DNA of 57,238 nt from Verrucomicrobiaceae bacterium (GTDB lineage Bacteria; Verrucomicrobiota; Verrucomicrobiia; Verrucomicrobiales; Verrucomicrobiaceae): positions 1-57,238 of the forward strand of contig JAIXVB010000067.1 in the NCBI GenBank assembly GCA_027483245.1, in the 5' to 3' direction. Position 1 is the stretch's first letter, and each line of letters begins with the position of its first letter. Below are positions 47,824 through 57,238 of this stretch, in pieces. A program made the translations under genes and the position numbers. The notes below the pieces were generated by a model. It ran no database searches and was not told where the DNA came from. It worked only from the letters and a program-made list of their open reading frames with translations.

Positions 47824-50619
47824 TCACCACGCCTGTGAAAGCAGTTCCTTTACACTGATCGGGTTCAAAACGGATGTGCAGGTCTCCCAGTCGGCATCTT
47901 CCACCTTGCTGTATTTCACATCGAAGGGGTTCCGGGTGGCCGTAGTTCGGTCAATGAGCTGGTTCGCGGCCTGCTCGTCTTTCAGCGCGACTTGCACCCA
48001 TACATCCTCAAGCGTGTCGGGAATCTGACCAAAGAGGCTGTGGATGGATTCAAGCCGGTCTGCTAGGACTTGATGAACGCGGTCTTCGACTGAGTCGCGG
48101 TAGCGTAGGTTGGCGATCCAGATTTCACTTCGTGCTTGGCCAATGCGTTGGATACGACCTTTGCGCTGCTCCAGGCGAGTCGGGTTCCAGGGAAGGTCAA
48201 TATTGATGAGCGTGCCGAGGCGCTGGAGATTCAGACCTTCAGAAGCAGCATCGGTTCCAAGCAATAGCTTGAGATCGCCAGCTCGGACCCGTGCCTTGAG
48301 CACGTTTCGGTCACAACGCTGGAACTTGCCGTCACGCCAGAACCCTGAGCGATTGCTGCCTGCGTAAAGGCCTATATCCATGCCCGCAAACTCGGCGCGC
48401 TTTGCCATTTCATCTCCAACCCAACGAACCGTATCGTAATACTGTGAGAAAAGGATACACCCAAGACCAAGCCAGTCCTGTGTGGCACTTGGATGGGTGC
48501 CACGGAGATATCTAATTAACGCTTCAAGCTTTGGATCATTGGTCCCACCTTGCTTCAATAGACCAAGACACAGACGCAGAGACTTCAATTCGGCATCGGT
48601 AAAGTTTTTGAAGGTGCTGGCACCTTGCGGAGGCCGACCGACTTGCGCTGGCTCTTCTTCATCAGCGTCGTCGTCATCTTCGTCGTCGAGCGTTTCAGGG
48701 TCCTCCCCCAGAAGCTTGCGGATAGTCCTGCGCCCAGCCTCCATTGAACTGCCCATACGGCGCAGAAGGAGCGTTTTGAAGAATCCTGCACCCTTTACCC
48801 TCTGTTGGAGCAGCAAACAAAAAGCCTCGGCTTCGAGATAAGCGTCGCGCAGGTAGCCACCAAGCACGAGTGCGCCCTCATGTTCCTCGCCGAATAGCTT
48901 CACCGTCACTTTAGGCAAGAAGTAGCTTCCGGTGGCAGGATTGATTGTTGCTTCGAGGTAGCCGCGTGTGCGGCGCACGATGCAGCGCAGCAGCGGGTTA
49001 AAACGCTCACCGTAGTGAGGCAGCAGCGCGTTCTCAAGCTGAACGCGGCGGATGGCTGGGGACATATTCGCCAAGCTCTCTGGCTTGAACTGCCAGGATG
49101 TGTCCGCTGCCTCAAGGTTGTTGCGAATGCGAGCGAAGGCTTGATCTTCAAACCGGGACGGCAGTGGATCGCGGACGTATTGCCAGCCATCGCGCACGTC
49201 AGCGGTCGGCACGACCTCATCACCCATTGCAATCGCTAAACAATGACTGGGGCGATACCACGGGCTTGTCTGAGTCCATCCGCCCAGCACGCCTTCATTA
49301 CCGTGAGACAGTATGTGCAGGAGATCCCATGCCTCCACGGGATGAAGCTGCACCGGCGTAGCCGTGGCCAGCAGCATGCTCTTCGTCTTCGGGCCGATTT
49401 GACGAAGAAATGCCATGAGCTTGTTCGGCTCAGCCCTCTCGTCGATCTCATCTGCATCAGCGTCCACTTTGGGGACTTTACGGCGGCGGGCGCGATGTGA
49501 CTCGTCCACGATGACACAGGTATAGCTGCGGCTTAGAAGCTGGTTCACTGCTTCAGATAACCCACGCACCACTAACCCTTGAGAAACCAGACCGATGCGA
49601 CGCGGGCATTTGCCGAGCGACTTGGCTCCTTCCGACGGGTATTCTAGCTCGTTCTCATCCACCCAGGCTTTTCCATTCCAGCGGGCGGAAGGCAAAAGCA
49701 GGAGTTCCATCAGTTCATCCTGCCACTGCTGAAGAAGTGGTTTCGGTGCAAGGACGAGAATTGGCCCACCATCGGGATCATCAATCGCCATCAGCAGCGC
49801 AGCCATGGCGAGCTGGATTGTCTTCCCCAGGCCCACTTGGTCAGCCAATACGAGGCGCGCACCGCCGAGCCGGTGCCGCTCCAGTGCGAGCTGAGCAAAA
49901 TACTTCTGATGCGGCCACAAACCCTGTTCGCGACGATAAACGGGAGTCTCCACAGCGACGGCAGCCGCAGCGGCGGTGGGATCAGCGGTAGATTTCAGTT
50001 CTTCCGGCTCAATGACCCTGCGCCCGATGATTCGCTGCACGTCTTGGGCAATGAAGGGACAGCAGGCGAGGTCCACGGCCCGCGCATCATTCCACAGCGC
50101 ATCAAACTCTTCCTGCACCCAGGCGATGGTTTCGGGCGCATCGTCCTCCCACAGCAGCTCATAGTTCACTTTCCAGGCGGAGGCGCTTTCGTTCACGCTG
50201 CCGAGGAAAGCCGTGGATGTGCCATCAGCTCTCCTCACGACTCCAGCTTTGCCATGGATCAAACCAAAGGCGGAATCAGGCAGCACACGCACTTCGATCT
50301 TCTTACTCATCAGCGCTTCGTAAAGGGCGCGGTAACGTGGCAGAGCGAAGGGCGGCGCTTCTTCGGGCAAGCCAGCGCACCAACTCCGGCGCAGTGCGGC
50401 CTGGGCAGCGGCGGCAGTCGTGAGGTCTTGCGGATCGAGGTCCGAATTGCAAATGATCCGCACGGGACCAGTCACTTTCGCCAGAGCTTCACCCGCTACT
50501 TCAAAGAGACTGGAGCGGAAATAGCCTGCGATACGGTCATACGATGCTGCTCCCTCAAGGCGCTGGTTGAGCACTGCACGGTCGAGTCGATTACGACGGC
50601 TGGAATGACGCTGGAGCAT
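47824..50619 (-). CDS. Phospholipase-D/SNF2 fusion helicase of the defence operon
   Basis: The 931-aa protein has an N-terminal PLD-type domain with HGK at 122-124 and GSVNES at 140-145, then a SNF2-like motor: Walker A ADQVGLGKT (259-267), DESH box (372-375), ATATPV, and late motifs TDAASEGLNLQ and EQRKGRIQRIGQ. A Glu/Asp-rich stretch lies at about 640-660. It would translocate on DNA and may cleave it. Start ATG 50619 abuts the stop of the methyltransferase gene (TAA-ATG), so translation is coupled. Last gene of the operon. Confidence 0.9.
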   Translation of the reverse strand: MLQRHSSRRNRLDRAVLNQRLEGAASYDRIAGYFRSSLFEVAGEALAKVTGPVRIICNSDLDPQDLTTAAAAQAALRRSWCAGLPEEAPPFALPRYRALYEALMSKKIEVRVLPDSAFGLIHGKAGVVRRADGTSTAFLGSVNESASAWKVNYELLWEDDAPETIAWVQEEFDALWNDARAVDLACCPFIAQDVQRIIGRRVIEPEELKSTADPTAAAAAVAVETPVYRREQGLWPHQKYFAQLALERHRLGGARLVLADQVGLGKTIQLAMAALLMAIDDPDGGPILVLAPKPLLQQWQDELMELLLLPSARWNGKAWVDENELEYPSEGAKSLGKCPRRIGLVSQGLVVRGLSEAVNQLLSRSYTCVIVDESHRARRRKVPKVDADADEIDERAEPNKLMAFLRQIGPKTKSMLLATATPVQLHPVEAWDLLHILSHGNEGVLGGWTQTSPWYRPSHCLAIAMGDEVVPTADVRDGWQYVRDPLPSRFEDQAFARIRNNLEAADTSWQFKPESLANMSPAIRRVQLENALLPHYGERFNPLLRCIVRRTRGYLEATINPATGSYFLPKVTVKLFGEEHEGALVLGGYLRDAYLEAEAFCLLLQQRVKGAGFFKTLLLRRMGSSMEAGRRTIRKLLGEDPETLDDEDDDDADEEEPAQVGRPPQGASTFKNFTDAELKSLRLCLGLLKQGGTNDPKLEALIRYLRGTHPSATQDWLGLGCILFSQYYDTVRWVGDEMAKRAEFAGMDIGLYAGSNRSGFWRDGKFQRCDRNVLKARVRAGDLKLLLGTDAASEGLNLQRLGTLINIDLPWNPTRLEQRKGRIQRIGQARSEIWIANLRYRDSVEDRVHQVLADRLESIHSLFGQIPDTLEDVWVQVALKDEQAANQLIDRTTATRNPFDVKYSKVEDADWETCTSVLNPISVKELLSQAW

Positions 50620-53600
50620 TTAGGCGTGATCGTTGCGGAGGCGTCCGGCGAGGATACGAGCGGCTTCGCTGTCGGCCCCCCATTCGGCCATGCCTTGGGC
50701 GTTCCCGAGCGCGGCCAGCCATTCCAGCAGGCCGATGAAACCTTCACGCTGGCCCCAGTAGCCTTGGCCGAAGGTGTCGCGCAGGTATTGGCGGCCCGGT
50801 TCGGGGCTATTATCAGCGGCGGTGGTTTCACGGATGGCGAAGAGCAGGTGACGCAGGGCGGAGGCGGCAAAGGGATGCGGTGCTCCGGCTCCCACACGGC
50901 CACGGCGGGCAGGCATGGCTCCCGGGCTGCTGCCACTGAGCGGTGCCAGACCAGTGGCGGCGAAACCGCTCGGCGTGAGCATTCGCGCACCGTTGGCTTT
51001 GTCCGTCTTCAGTAGCGGGCTGATGTCGGTAACGCCGAAGCCACGGGCCAGCTCTTCATACATGCCTTTGCGGCGCTCCCCGCGACTCTCGATATCGAGG
51101 GCGCGGAGGTAATAGCGTTCCACCAACGAAAGATCACGCCAACTGCTGTCTAGCCCTCGCGGCACAAGGAAATCACAGGCGATACCGAGGGCGCGCTCAA
51201 TGACGGCTTCGAAGTCGCTCTTCTGGTTCTTGGCACGCACGGCGAAGACCTCATGCTCCACGTCCCGCCCGTCCAGGTTGCCGTATTGGGTCAGCACTTT
51301 CAGCGCAGCGGCGTAAGCGGCTAGCTGGTAGTCGGCATCGTTGAAGTTCGGCTCGCCATCTTCATCCAGCGCCTGCATGGACTCGATCTGGCGCTTCACC
51401 TCATCTTCGACCAGTGGATAGACTTCATCTAGGAAACCAGGCTCGTTGGCGGCTCGTTTCCGCAGCACGAGGCAGACGGTGCCCTGCACGTAGTTGCCCT
51501 TCTTGATGCCCACTGCCTCCGTCTCGGTGCTGATGGTCCAAGCAGCGGTGGCAGCGAGTCCAGCGGCCCAGAGGATCATGCCCAGGTCCGCCCACACCGC
51601 CGGGTCTTGATGGGTGAACATGACCATTTGCAGGCCATTGTCCGGCATGTGGCGGGCCAGGTTTCGGTAAACTTCCACCATGCTGCGGCGGAAGTCCTCC
51701 CCATCTCCACGCACGGCGAGTTCAGCGCGGGCATCCGGGGTCCATTCGGGAAAGGTGCGGTTCAATTGCTTGTCATACCATGCGAGGAAAAAGTCGGCGA
51801 GTTCGTGATAGTTCACCGCGTCTGCGTAAGGCGGATCGGTGATCCAAAGGTCGCAGACTTCACGGAGGTCACGAGCATCGGAGGTGACGATGCGTCCATG
51901 GCTGCCGAAGGCGTCATCGTTGTTGCCGTTCAGGATTGAAAAAGTCTCCTCCAGCTTGGTGAAGCCTCGTCCTGCATAGTTGAAGTGGCAGTTGAGCGCT
52001 TGATTGTAGAAGACCTGATTTCCCTTTTCATTGCCCTTGTGAAACATCCAAGCGCTTAGCCGCGCATCCCAATCCGCCATCCGACCAAGTCCGAGCAAAC
52101 ACGCAGATTTGGCGGCATTGGTTGAGGCAAGGCGCGAAGCGATTTCCGCTAACATGCCATGCGTCAACAATTGCCGTGGCGTGAAGAGGTGATGCCAATG
52201 GGTCCAACCGCGCTCTCGAATTGGCTGCTCTGTATTGTAGCCTGTTACAATTGGCCTTGAAGGAATGAAGCCCTCATGTTGCCATTCAGAAAAGCGTTCA
52301 CGCAAGAGTTCCTGGACTTTGCTTTCGCGTTCGAGGTCGGCTGGCTCTGGTGCCGCATAGCGGCGGATTTCCTGCGTGCGGCCATCAGGGAGGATCACTG
52401 TCTTCACCCAGCGGATGCAGTAGAGACGCTCCTGAAATACATCGCTGGGACGTGGCAGCACATCTTCGTTGGTCCAGCGCCGAAGTCCTTCAGCGCCACG
52501 GAGAGCTTCGACCGACCATGAACGATTGGCGTCGAATGGGTCCATGACGCGGCTGTTTTCCAATGTGCCTCCCTTTCCAAGCTTGTAGGTGTTTAACTCG
52601 GCATCGGAGATCATTACGATCTCCGGCTGGAGCCGGTCTGAACCGGGAACTCGGTGCCAGTGGACAGCGACTTTGGACTTCTCACCGATCAGCCAACTCC
52701 CAGCCAACGGAATGAAGTAATCACAGCCCTCTGGTTTCACCTCCACGCAGTAGAGATAAGCATCTGCGCGTTCGCCCGCTGCATTGTGCTCGATGCCCCA
52801 TTCCGCGATCTGACGATTGGCTGCGGCTAGGGCGCTTCGCTGCACGCGCATGACTTTCTCCTGCACTTCTTCACCTCCGCCGAGAAGATTGAAGCTCGCC
52901 CAAGTGAGCAGGCACGCGACGGGGTTGAGATCAGAGGCAAAGGCATCACAACCGATCCGAGCCGCCTCAAAGGGAATGGAACCACCACCACAGAAACTAT
53001 CCCCGACGCGCGGCGTATGGCCGAAGGTGCGCTGGCCCAACTGCCCGACCAGTTCCTGAAGGGAGGTAGCGGTGGTGCCGAGGTGGGCATTGATCTCTGC
53101 CCAGGCTTCAGGTCCTGGCCCTCCAAAATTCTCTGGGCGAGCGCAGTGGGTAATGCGCTCAGCATAAGTGAGTGCATCGAAACTCTCACGGTCAGGCACA
53201 GGCCGACGACGTTGGTCGTCGAGGGCCTTCCGTCCGACCGCATCAAGCGATTCCCAGATGCGAGCGCAGACGGCTTCTTTCTCCTCTCCAGAAAGGCCAC
53301 GCTGAAAACCTCGTGCTGAGAAGAACTCATCCTGAATTGCCGATGAGGCCGCTTCTCTCCAAGCACCCACTGGGATCTCACCGTCTTGGCGCTGCCAAAC
53401 GCCATCATCATCCATGGTGAGGATCTTGAGGAAGATCTCGCGGTCCTTCTTCGGGTCATCAGATGCGGGCATCAACATGCCCAGGATGGAGGCGCGGACG
53501 AGGATGAGTGGCTTCCGCCCCCACCATTTGCCAAGACGAGTCAAGGTCTGCCCATTGTTGGCCTTGCGCTCCTTATAAGACTCCGCCGAGAGGCGGGCGA

Positions 53601-53631
53601 TGGGGAACTGGGTCTCGATGAAAGCGGGCAT
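50620..53631 (-). CDS. DUF1156-type DNA adenine methyltransferase
   Basis: The 1003-aa protein opens with the DUF1156 signature (FPIARLSAESYKERK and LGKWWGRKPL). It has a SAM-binding motif DSFCGGGSIPFEAARIG near 208-224 and the catalytic DPPYAD near 598. The C-terminal third is helical and specific. It is likely the modification enzyme that marks self DNA in a methylation-based defence. DUF1156 methylases often carry a Zn ribbon; I see no clear one here. Confidence 0.9.
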   Translation of the reverse strand: MPAFIETQFPIARLSAESYKERKANNGQTLTRLGKWWGRKPLILVRASILGMLMPASDDPKKDREIFLKILTMDDDGVWQRQDGEIPVGAWREAASSAIQDEFFSARGFQRGLSGEEKEAVCARIWESLDAVGRKALDDQRRRPVPDRESFDALTYAERITHCARPENFGGPGPEAWAEINAHLGTTATSLQELVGQLGQRTFGHTPRVGDSFCGGGSIPFEAARIGCDAFASDLNPVACLLTWASFNLLGGGEEVQEKVMRVQRSALAAANRQIAEWGIEHNAAGERADAYLYCVEVKPEGCDYFIPLAGSWLIGEKSKVAVHWHRVPGSDRLQPEIVMISDAELNTYKLGKGGTLENSRVMDPFDANRSWSVEALRGAEGLRRWTNEDVLPRPSDVFQERLYCIRWVKTVILPDGRTQEIRRYAAPEPADLERESKVQELLRERFSEWQHEGFIPSRPIVTGYNTEQPIRERGWTHWHHLFTPRQLLTHGMLAEIASRLASTNAAKSACLLGLGRMADWDARLSAWMFHKGNEKGNQVFYNQALNCHFNYAGRGFTKLEETFSILNGNNDDAFGSHGRIVTSDARDLREVCDLWITDPPYADAVNYHELADFFLAWYDKQLNRTFPEWTPDARAELAVRGDGEDFRRSMVEVYRNLARHMPDNGLQMVMFTHQDPAVWADLGMILWAAGLAATAAWTISTETEAVGIKKGNYVQGTVCLVLRKRAANEPGFLDEVYPLVEDEVKRQIESMQALDEDGEPNFNDADYQLAAYAAALKVLTQYGNLDGRDVEHEVFAVRAKNQKSDFEAVIERALGIACDFLVPRGLDSSWRDLSLVERYYLRALDIESRGERRKGMYEELARGFGVTDISPLLKTDKANGARMLTPSGFAATGLAPLSGSSPGAMPARRGRVGAGAPHPFAASALRHLLFAIRETTAADNSPEPGRQYLRDTFGQGYWGQREGFIGLLEWLAALGNAQGMAEWGADSEAARILAGRLRNDHA

Positions 53632-53646
53632 GGGAAAAGCAGGAAC

Positions 53647-54273
53647 TTAGAGGGAAAGGGAAAGCTGGGAATGCCCGAGCAACTCGCGGCGGGCCTTGGG
53701 GGAAAGACCTTCGCCTTTGACGAAGGGATTGTCGGCGATGGCGGCACGGAGCGCCTTGCGCCAGCCGAGGCCTTTCTGCATGGCCTGCCCGGTGTTGGCC
53801 ACGGTCATGGTGTAGAGCCACCAGCGCTCCTCGGGGGCGAGAGCCTCCCAATTCCGCAGAGCATTCGGGATGTCATCTGGTGGCGCGTCTTCAACTGCCC
53901 AGCACAGGATGCAGAGTTCCTTCCCGAGAGAAGGATGAACAGGGACCGGTTTGCCTGGGTTCTTGGGGAACTTGGCAATCGAAAGGCCATTGGCACGCAG
54001 ACGGCGGTTTGCTTCCTCCCAGAATGCGGGGGCCAGCGCGAGCCAGCGGGTGCGGTCGATAACGACCCGCAGGGCGGGATCGCTGGGGGAAGGCGTGTCA
54101 GTGCTGCGCTCGCCGAGTGAATTGAGGTCATTGCCCCGGTGCTCCGTGATGCAGATCAGGTCAGCACCGCCGCTGCCTCTGGGAACCGACACCAGAAACC
54201 CATGACGCGCCTCATCTGGCAGGAAGCCAAGACCGACGATCTTGCGGGTAGAAGCTGATGACGCGCGTCTCAT
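53647..54273 (-). CDS. DUF3780-family protein of the defence operon
   Basis: The 208-aa protein has the DUF3780 pattern: GLGFLPDEARHGFLVSVPRG at the N terminus and WWLYTMTVANTGQ, GLGWRKALRAAI in the C-terminal half. Function is unknown; it is found with DUF499 and DUF1156 genes. It overlaps the DUF499 gene end by ATGA and is 15 nt before the methyltransferase start. Confidence 0.88.
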   Translation of the reverse strand: MRRASSASTRKIVGLGFLPDEARHGFLVSVPRGSGGADLICITEHRGNDLNSLGERSTDTPSPSDPALRVVIDRTRWLALAPAFWEEANRRLRANGLSIAKFPKNPGKPVPVHPSLGKELCILCWAVEDAPPDDIPNALRNWEALAPEERWWLYTMTVANTGQAMQKGLGWRKALRAAIADNPFVKGEGLSPKARRELLGHSQLSLSL

Positions 54274-57238
54274 GCGGCTTGAATGACTTTCGCGAGATTG
54301 AAGGGTTGATTGGTGGCCTTCAGCCAGTCCAGCAAGAGTTGCCCGGTGGGGAAGTGCAGGGAGCCAACCGTCATGCGCAAACTACCACCGCCGACGATGT
54401 CCTGAAGTTTCTCAGCCACGGCCTTCACAGCGGCGGCATCGTAGCCAGCTCCGAGTGTGCCGGAGTATTCCACGTTTTGAAGGCGGTCACTGCTCTCGGC
54501 TGTCAGGCTGATGTCGAAGGCTGTAACACCAGCGGCATTTTCCAAACGCTGCATCCATTCCCAAACGGCTGTGGAATCATCCAGCTTCGTCTGCTGAATC
54601 CAGCGTGCAGGGAGAGTGGGATCAAGGCTGCGCTCCTCCTGGCCCTTCTGAGGAATCGGAATGCGGATCGTTTCAGAGTTCAGGTCGTAGGCTGTAGCCA
54701 CGGCCATGGCGCAGACGATGCGGCAACCCGTCGGAACGCGGAACGGTCCGTCATACGTCGCTGCACCAGCGCTGGTGGGTGACGAACCATCTGTGGTGTA
54801 GCGGATGGCGATGCCATTGGCCTTTGGCAAGGCCAGCAACTCAACCTCGTAATGGTCGCCGCGATTGTGAAGATGGTATTTGAGGCGGATTTTAGCCGTC
54901 CATTCCTTCACAGCACTCACGCGAATGAGATCAGCCGGATCAAAGGCGAGGAAGCGGTAACGCAGGCCGGTGGCCTCAAAGCGTGCGGGCGTGGGCACGG
55001 GCGTGGAGGCACTTGTAGGGTCACTGTCACCAGTCTCATAAACCACGGAGGGAGCGTGCAGCGGCTCGATCTTCAGGAAGGTGTGGCCATCACCATCCTC
55101 CTGCATGGAAAGTTCACGAATGGACACCTCCGGCACTGGCGGTGGGAAGGGGCCGCGACGGATGTGATTGCCCTCTTCACGCCAAAGCCCACGGTGGAGG
55201 CATGAGGCTTTGAGATCATCCAGCGCGGATAGCTTGTGCAGCGGCCAGTTGGTATTCACCGCAGCGGCCCGCTTGAAGTCGGACCAGAGGACTGTCTTGG
55301 TTTCCGCAGAGCCGAAGAGGCGGGCCTCCGCACGGGTGCGGAAGCTGTCATCGTCGATCTTGGTGGTGAACTTCTGCGCCCCTTCGAGGGTTTTACGAAT
55401 AGTGGCCTCGCCGCTCTGATTCCCCGCGAAGGCCAGGTCCGTGCCCGTGCTCCGCAGGGCGGCATTGATGGAAGGATAGACAATCTGATCGAAGGCTTCC
55501 TTCAGCGCGGCGGTGAACTGAAGACCCACGCGGTCGCGCAGAGAATCGAGGGCACGCCATTGGGGATCATCCGAGGGTGTATTCTCCGAGCGGAGTTCGT
55601 CTTCGATGCTCTGCAAAGCACGGGTCTGCCGTGCAGAGTCGAGCACCTTCTGGAAGGTGTCGCGTGAACCCGTGAGGAAGAGGACGCGGTTCTTGTATTG
55701 CTGCTGGCCCCACCAAGCCTGCCAGTCGGCAGAGATGGGGAGCTGATTCGCCTGCCCGCCGGGCCGCACGATGATGAGCGTGGTCTTCTCCTGCTCGACC
55801 TGAACTTCATCCGGTGGTGGCAGCACTTTGACAGACTGATAGCAATCACGGAGAGACGCTGAGAAGTAGTCCTCCAAATGCTCACGCAACATGCGGTCCA
55901 CCGTCTCTGAGTGAAGCGAAAGCGCGGTGGCTCGGAGCTTGGCGGCAAGGTTTTGCTGGTTCTTGAAGAAGAGGCGTCCGTCAGCGGAGTTGTGCAGATA
56001 CCAGGCGCGTGTTGCTAGCTTGTCGAGGACGTTAGCCTTGAAGGTGGAGAGGTCACGACCTGGGCGCTGGAGGCAGTCCACGAGCTGATATTCCCGCAGT
56101 CCGTGAATGGCACCTGGAGTCGTGGAAAGGGATGCCACGAGAATGAGTCGGGCAGCATCGGAGGCGTCGGAGTTTCCATTGGCGGCGTCGATTTGCTCCA
56201 CCTCAGCATCCCCACTGTGGGCGATGTCATGGGCGATTGCCTCGCTGAGGGAGGGATTGATCGTGCGAATCTCAGAAGCGATCTCGTCGAGGTTCAAATC
56301 AAGATCGTAAGGATGGATGAGGTCGATGGCCTCAGCGCGGTTGGATTTCCAAAGATTGGAAACCACCATCTGCATGAGTCGGATGACGCCGCGAGTCTGC
56401 TGGAAGCCGTCGTTCTCCTTGAACTTGCCCACGAGTTCCCGAAGGTCCGGGTGGAAGGGATAAGCATCACCGACACGCGTAAAGAGTGCTTCAGGTGAAG
56501 TGGTGGTGAGGTTCATCTTGCCCGCCTCACGCAGTGCCTCGCGATAAGCCGCCGCAACCTTTTGAATCTCAGCCTCCGAGGCGACCTTCTCGAACAAGCG
56601 CTTCCGCAGGATGTGATACAACTCATCGCCGTTTGGATTCACCGGAGTGATCGGGACGGCGATACGACGTGACTCGGAGGTGATACCTTGAACTGCGCGA
56701 TTGAATGCAGCCTCAAGATTGGACTGCCCGATGCTGAAGTTTGTCCCTGCAAGATCCGAGAGCACAAGGCAGACATTTTCCATCTCGGCGACTGCCACGA
56801 AGAGGTTTGCCAGCGCCGTCGTCGTGACGACACCGAGGTCTGCATTTCCAACAGGAACTGCGACCGCGTATTCCAGATAGGGCGGCAGTTCGTCGAGGAA
56901 TAGAATGAGAGGCTCAGCGCCGAGCATCTGTTTCCAAGCCTCCGGGCCTGGAGCACTAAGCAAAGGCGAGACATACTTCGTGAACTGGTCCCCCTTGCCC
57001 AACTGCTCAGCGATGGAACCCCAGATGCCTCCCGGCGCATCCGTGCTGCGTCCGTTGAACCCGACCACCTGGCATTTGCCGAGCGTGGGAGCTGGGTTTT
57101 TGTCCGCCAGCACCTTTTTCCGCAAAGCTGGATCACGCGCCAATAACCCGAGAGCAATCATGCTGTGCGTCTTACCGCCACCCATCGCTTGGGAAAGCAG
57201 GAAAACCGATGATCCTGCTCCCGAACCACCGAGGTGAC
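54270..57238 (-). CDS. DUF499 P-loop ATPase of the defence operon (5' end beyond window)
   Basis: At least 989 residues are visible. Walker A is in LLSQAMGGGKTHSM near the window edge, the hallmark of DUF499 proteins, followed by LILFLDELPPYL (Walker B). The C-terminal part contains a FN3/chitobiase-C-like module with IRYTTDGSSPTSAG. It is likely the large ATPase/DNA-sensing subunit, similar in role to BrxC/PglY (inference). The frame is open to base 57238, so the start lies outside. Confidence 0.9.
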   Translation of the reverse strand, partial: HLGGSGAGSSVFLLSQAMGGGKTHSMIALGLLARDPALRKKVLADKNPAPTLGKCQVVGFNGRSTDAPGGIWGSIAEQLGKGDQFTKYVSPLLSAPGPEAWKQMLGAEPLILFLDELPPYLEYAVAVPVGNADLGVVTTTALANLFVAVAEMENVCLVLSDLAGTNFSIGQSNLEAAFNRAVQGITSESRRIAVPITPVNPNGDELYHILRKRLFEKVASEAEIQKVAAAYREALREAGKMNLTTTSPEALFTRVGDAYPFHPDLRELVGKFKENDGFQQTRGVIRLMQMVVSNLWKSNRAEAIDLIHPYDLDLNLDEIASEIRTINPSLSEAIAHDIAHSGDAEVEQIDAANGNSDASDAARLILVASLSTTPGAIHGLREYQLVDCLQRPGRDLSTFKANVLDKLATRAWYLHNSADGRLFFKNQQNLAAKLRATALSLHSETVDRMLREHLEDYFSASLRDCYQSVKVLPPPDEVQVEQEKTTLIIVRPGGQANQLPISADWQAWWGQQQYKNRVLFLTGSRDTFQKVLDSARQTRALQSIEDELRSENTPSDDPQWRALDSLRDRVGLQFTAALKEAFDQIVYPSINAALRSTGTDLAFAGNQSGEATIRKTLEGAQKFTTKIDDDSFRTRAEARLFGSAETKTVLWSDFKRAAAVNTNWPLHKLSALDDLKASCLHRGLWREEGNHIRRGPFPPPVPEVSIRELSMQEDGDGHTFLKIEPLHAPSVVYETGDSDPTSASTPVPTPARFEATGLRYRFLAFDPADLIRVSAVKEWTAKIRLKYHLHNRGDHYEVELLALPKANGIAIRYTTDGSSPTSAGAATYDGPFRVPTGCRIVCAMAVATAYDLNSETIRIPIPQKGQEERSLDPTLPARWIQQTKLDDSTAVWEWMQRLENAAGVTAFDISLTAESSDRLQNVEYSGTLGAGYDAAAVKAVAEKLQDIVGGGSLRMTVGSLHFPTGQLLLDWLKATNQPFNLAKVIQAA

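Overview
The window holds a chromosomal segment of a Gram-negative bacterium with high-GC third codon positions. It is probably from Verrucomicrobiota or a relative; this is an inference from overall protein style, not from a marker gene. The backbone on the left is clpC with its terminator, followed by a tRNA-Phe(GAA) gene (2820-2892).

A complete prophage of about 42.1 kb is inserted in the 3' half of that tRNA. A 47-bp exact direct repeat marks its ends (attL core 2848-2894, attR core 44926-44972). The integrase (3053-4354) sits just inside attL. Almost every phage gene is on the + strand, often with 4-nt ATGA-type overlaps. The order is: integrase; an early accessory zone (4.4-8.7 kb) with a Cys-rich exported peptide, a GYF-domain membrane moron, and two divergent small proteins, one clearly ribbon-helix-helix, that may be the lysogeny switch; a nucleic-acid zone (8.7-20.4 kb) with HTH proteins, a DHH phosphoesterase, a DUF5131 (Gp37/Gp68) protein, a PAPS-reductase-like PP-loop enzyme, a replication initiator with internal 12-bp iterons, a DnaB-type helicase, an ASCH protein and a Dam-type methylase; a packaging and head zone (20.4-27.8 kb) with large terminase, a 751-aa portal, scaffold and major capsid protein; adaptor and fibre-like proteins and a lysis cassette (27.9-32.3 kb); and a distal zone (32.3-44.8 kb) with a 1321-aa ASH-domain plus NHL-propeller protein, a Pro-rich virion protein and a 1913-aa polyvalent protein carrying an HExxH metallopeptidase motif. 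No tape measure, sheath or tail tube is visible, so a podovirus-like particle is most likely.

Right of attR is a scarred chromosomal zone (45.0-47.8 kb). Gene fragments (a pol III alpha 3' end, a truncated calcineurin-like phosphoesterase, an hsdR scrap) surround one intact GIY-YIG gene. Two 94-bp near-identical direct repeats lie exactly at truncation points. The zone looks like a genomic-island boundary shaped by several insertions and deletions.

The right end (47.8-57.2 kb, minus strand) is a tight four-gene operon: DUF499 ATPase (cut by the window edge), DUF3780 protein, DUF1156 DNA adenine methyltransferase, and a helicase fusing a phospholipase-D domain to an SNF2 motor. It has the shape of a DNA-modification-based antiphage system of the BREX/DISARM kind, but with a gene set whose mechanism I do not know to be established. 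The window therefore places a prophage beside an apparent antiphage island at one tRNA locus.
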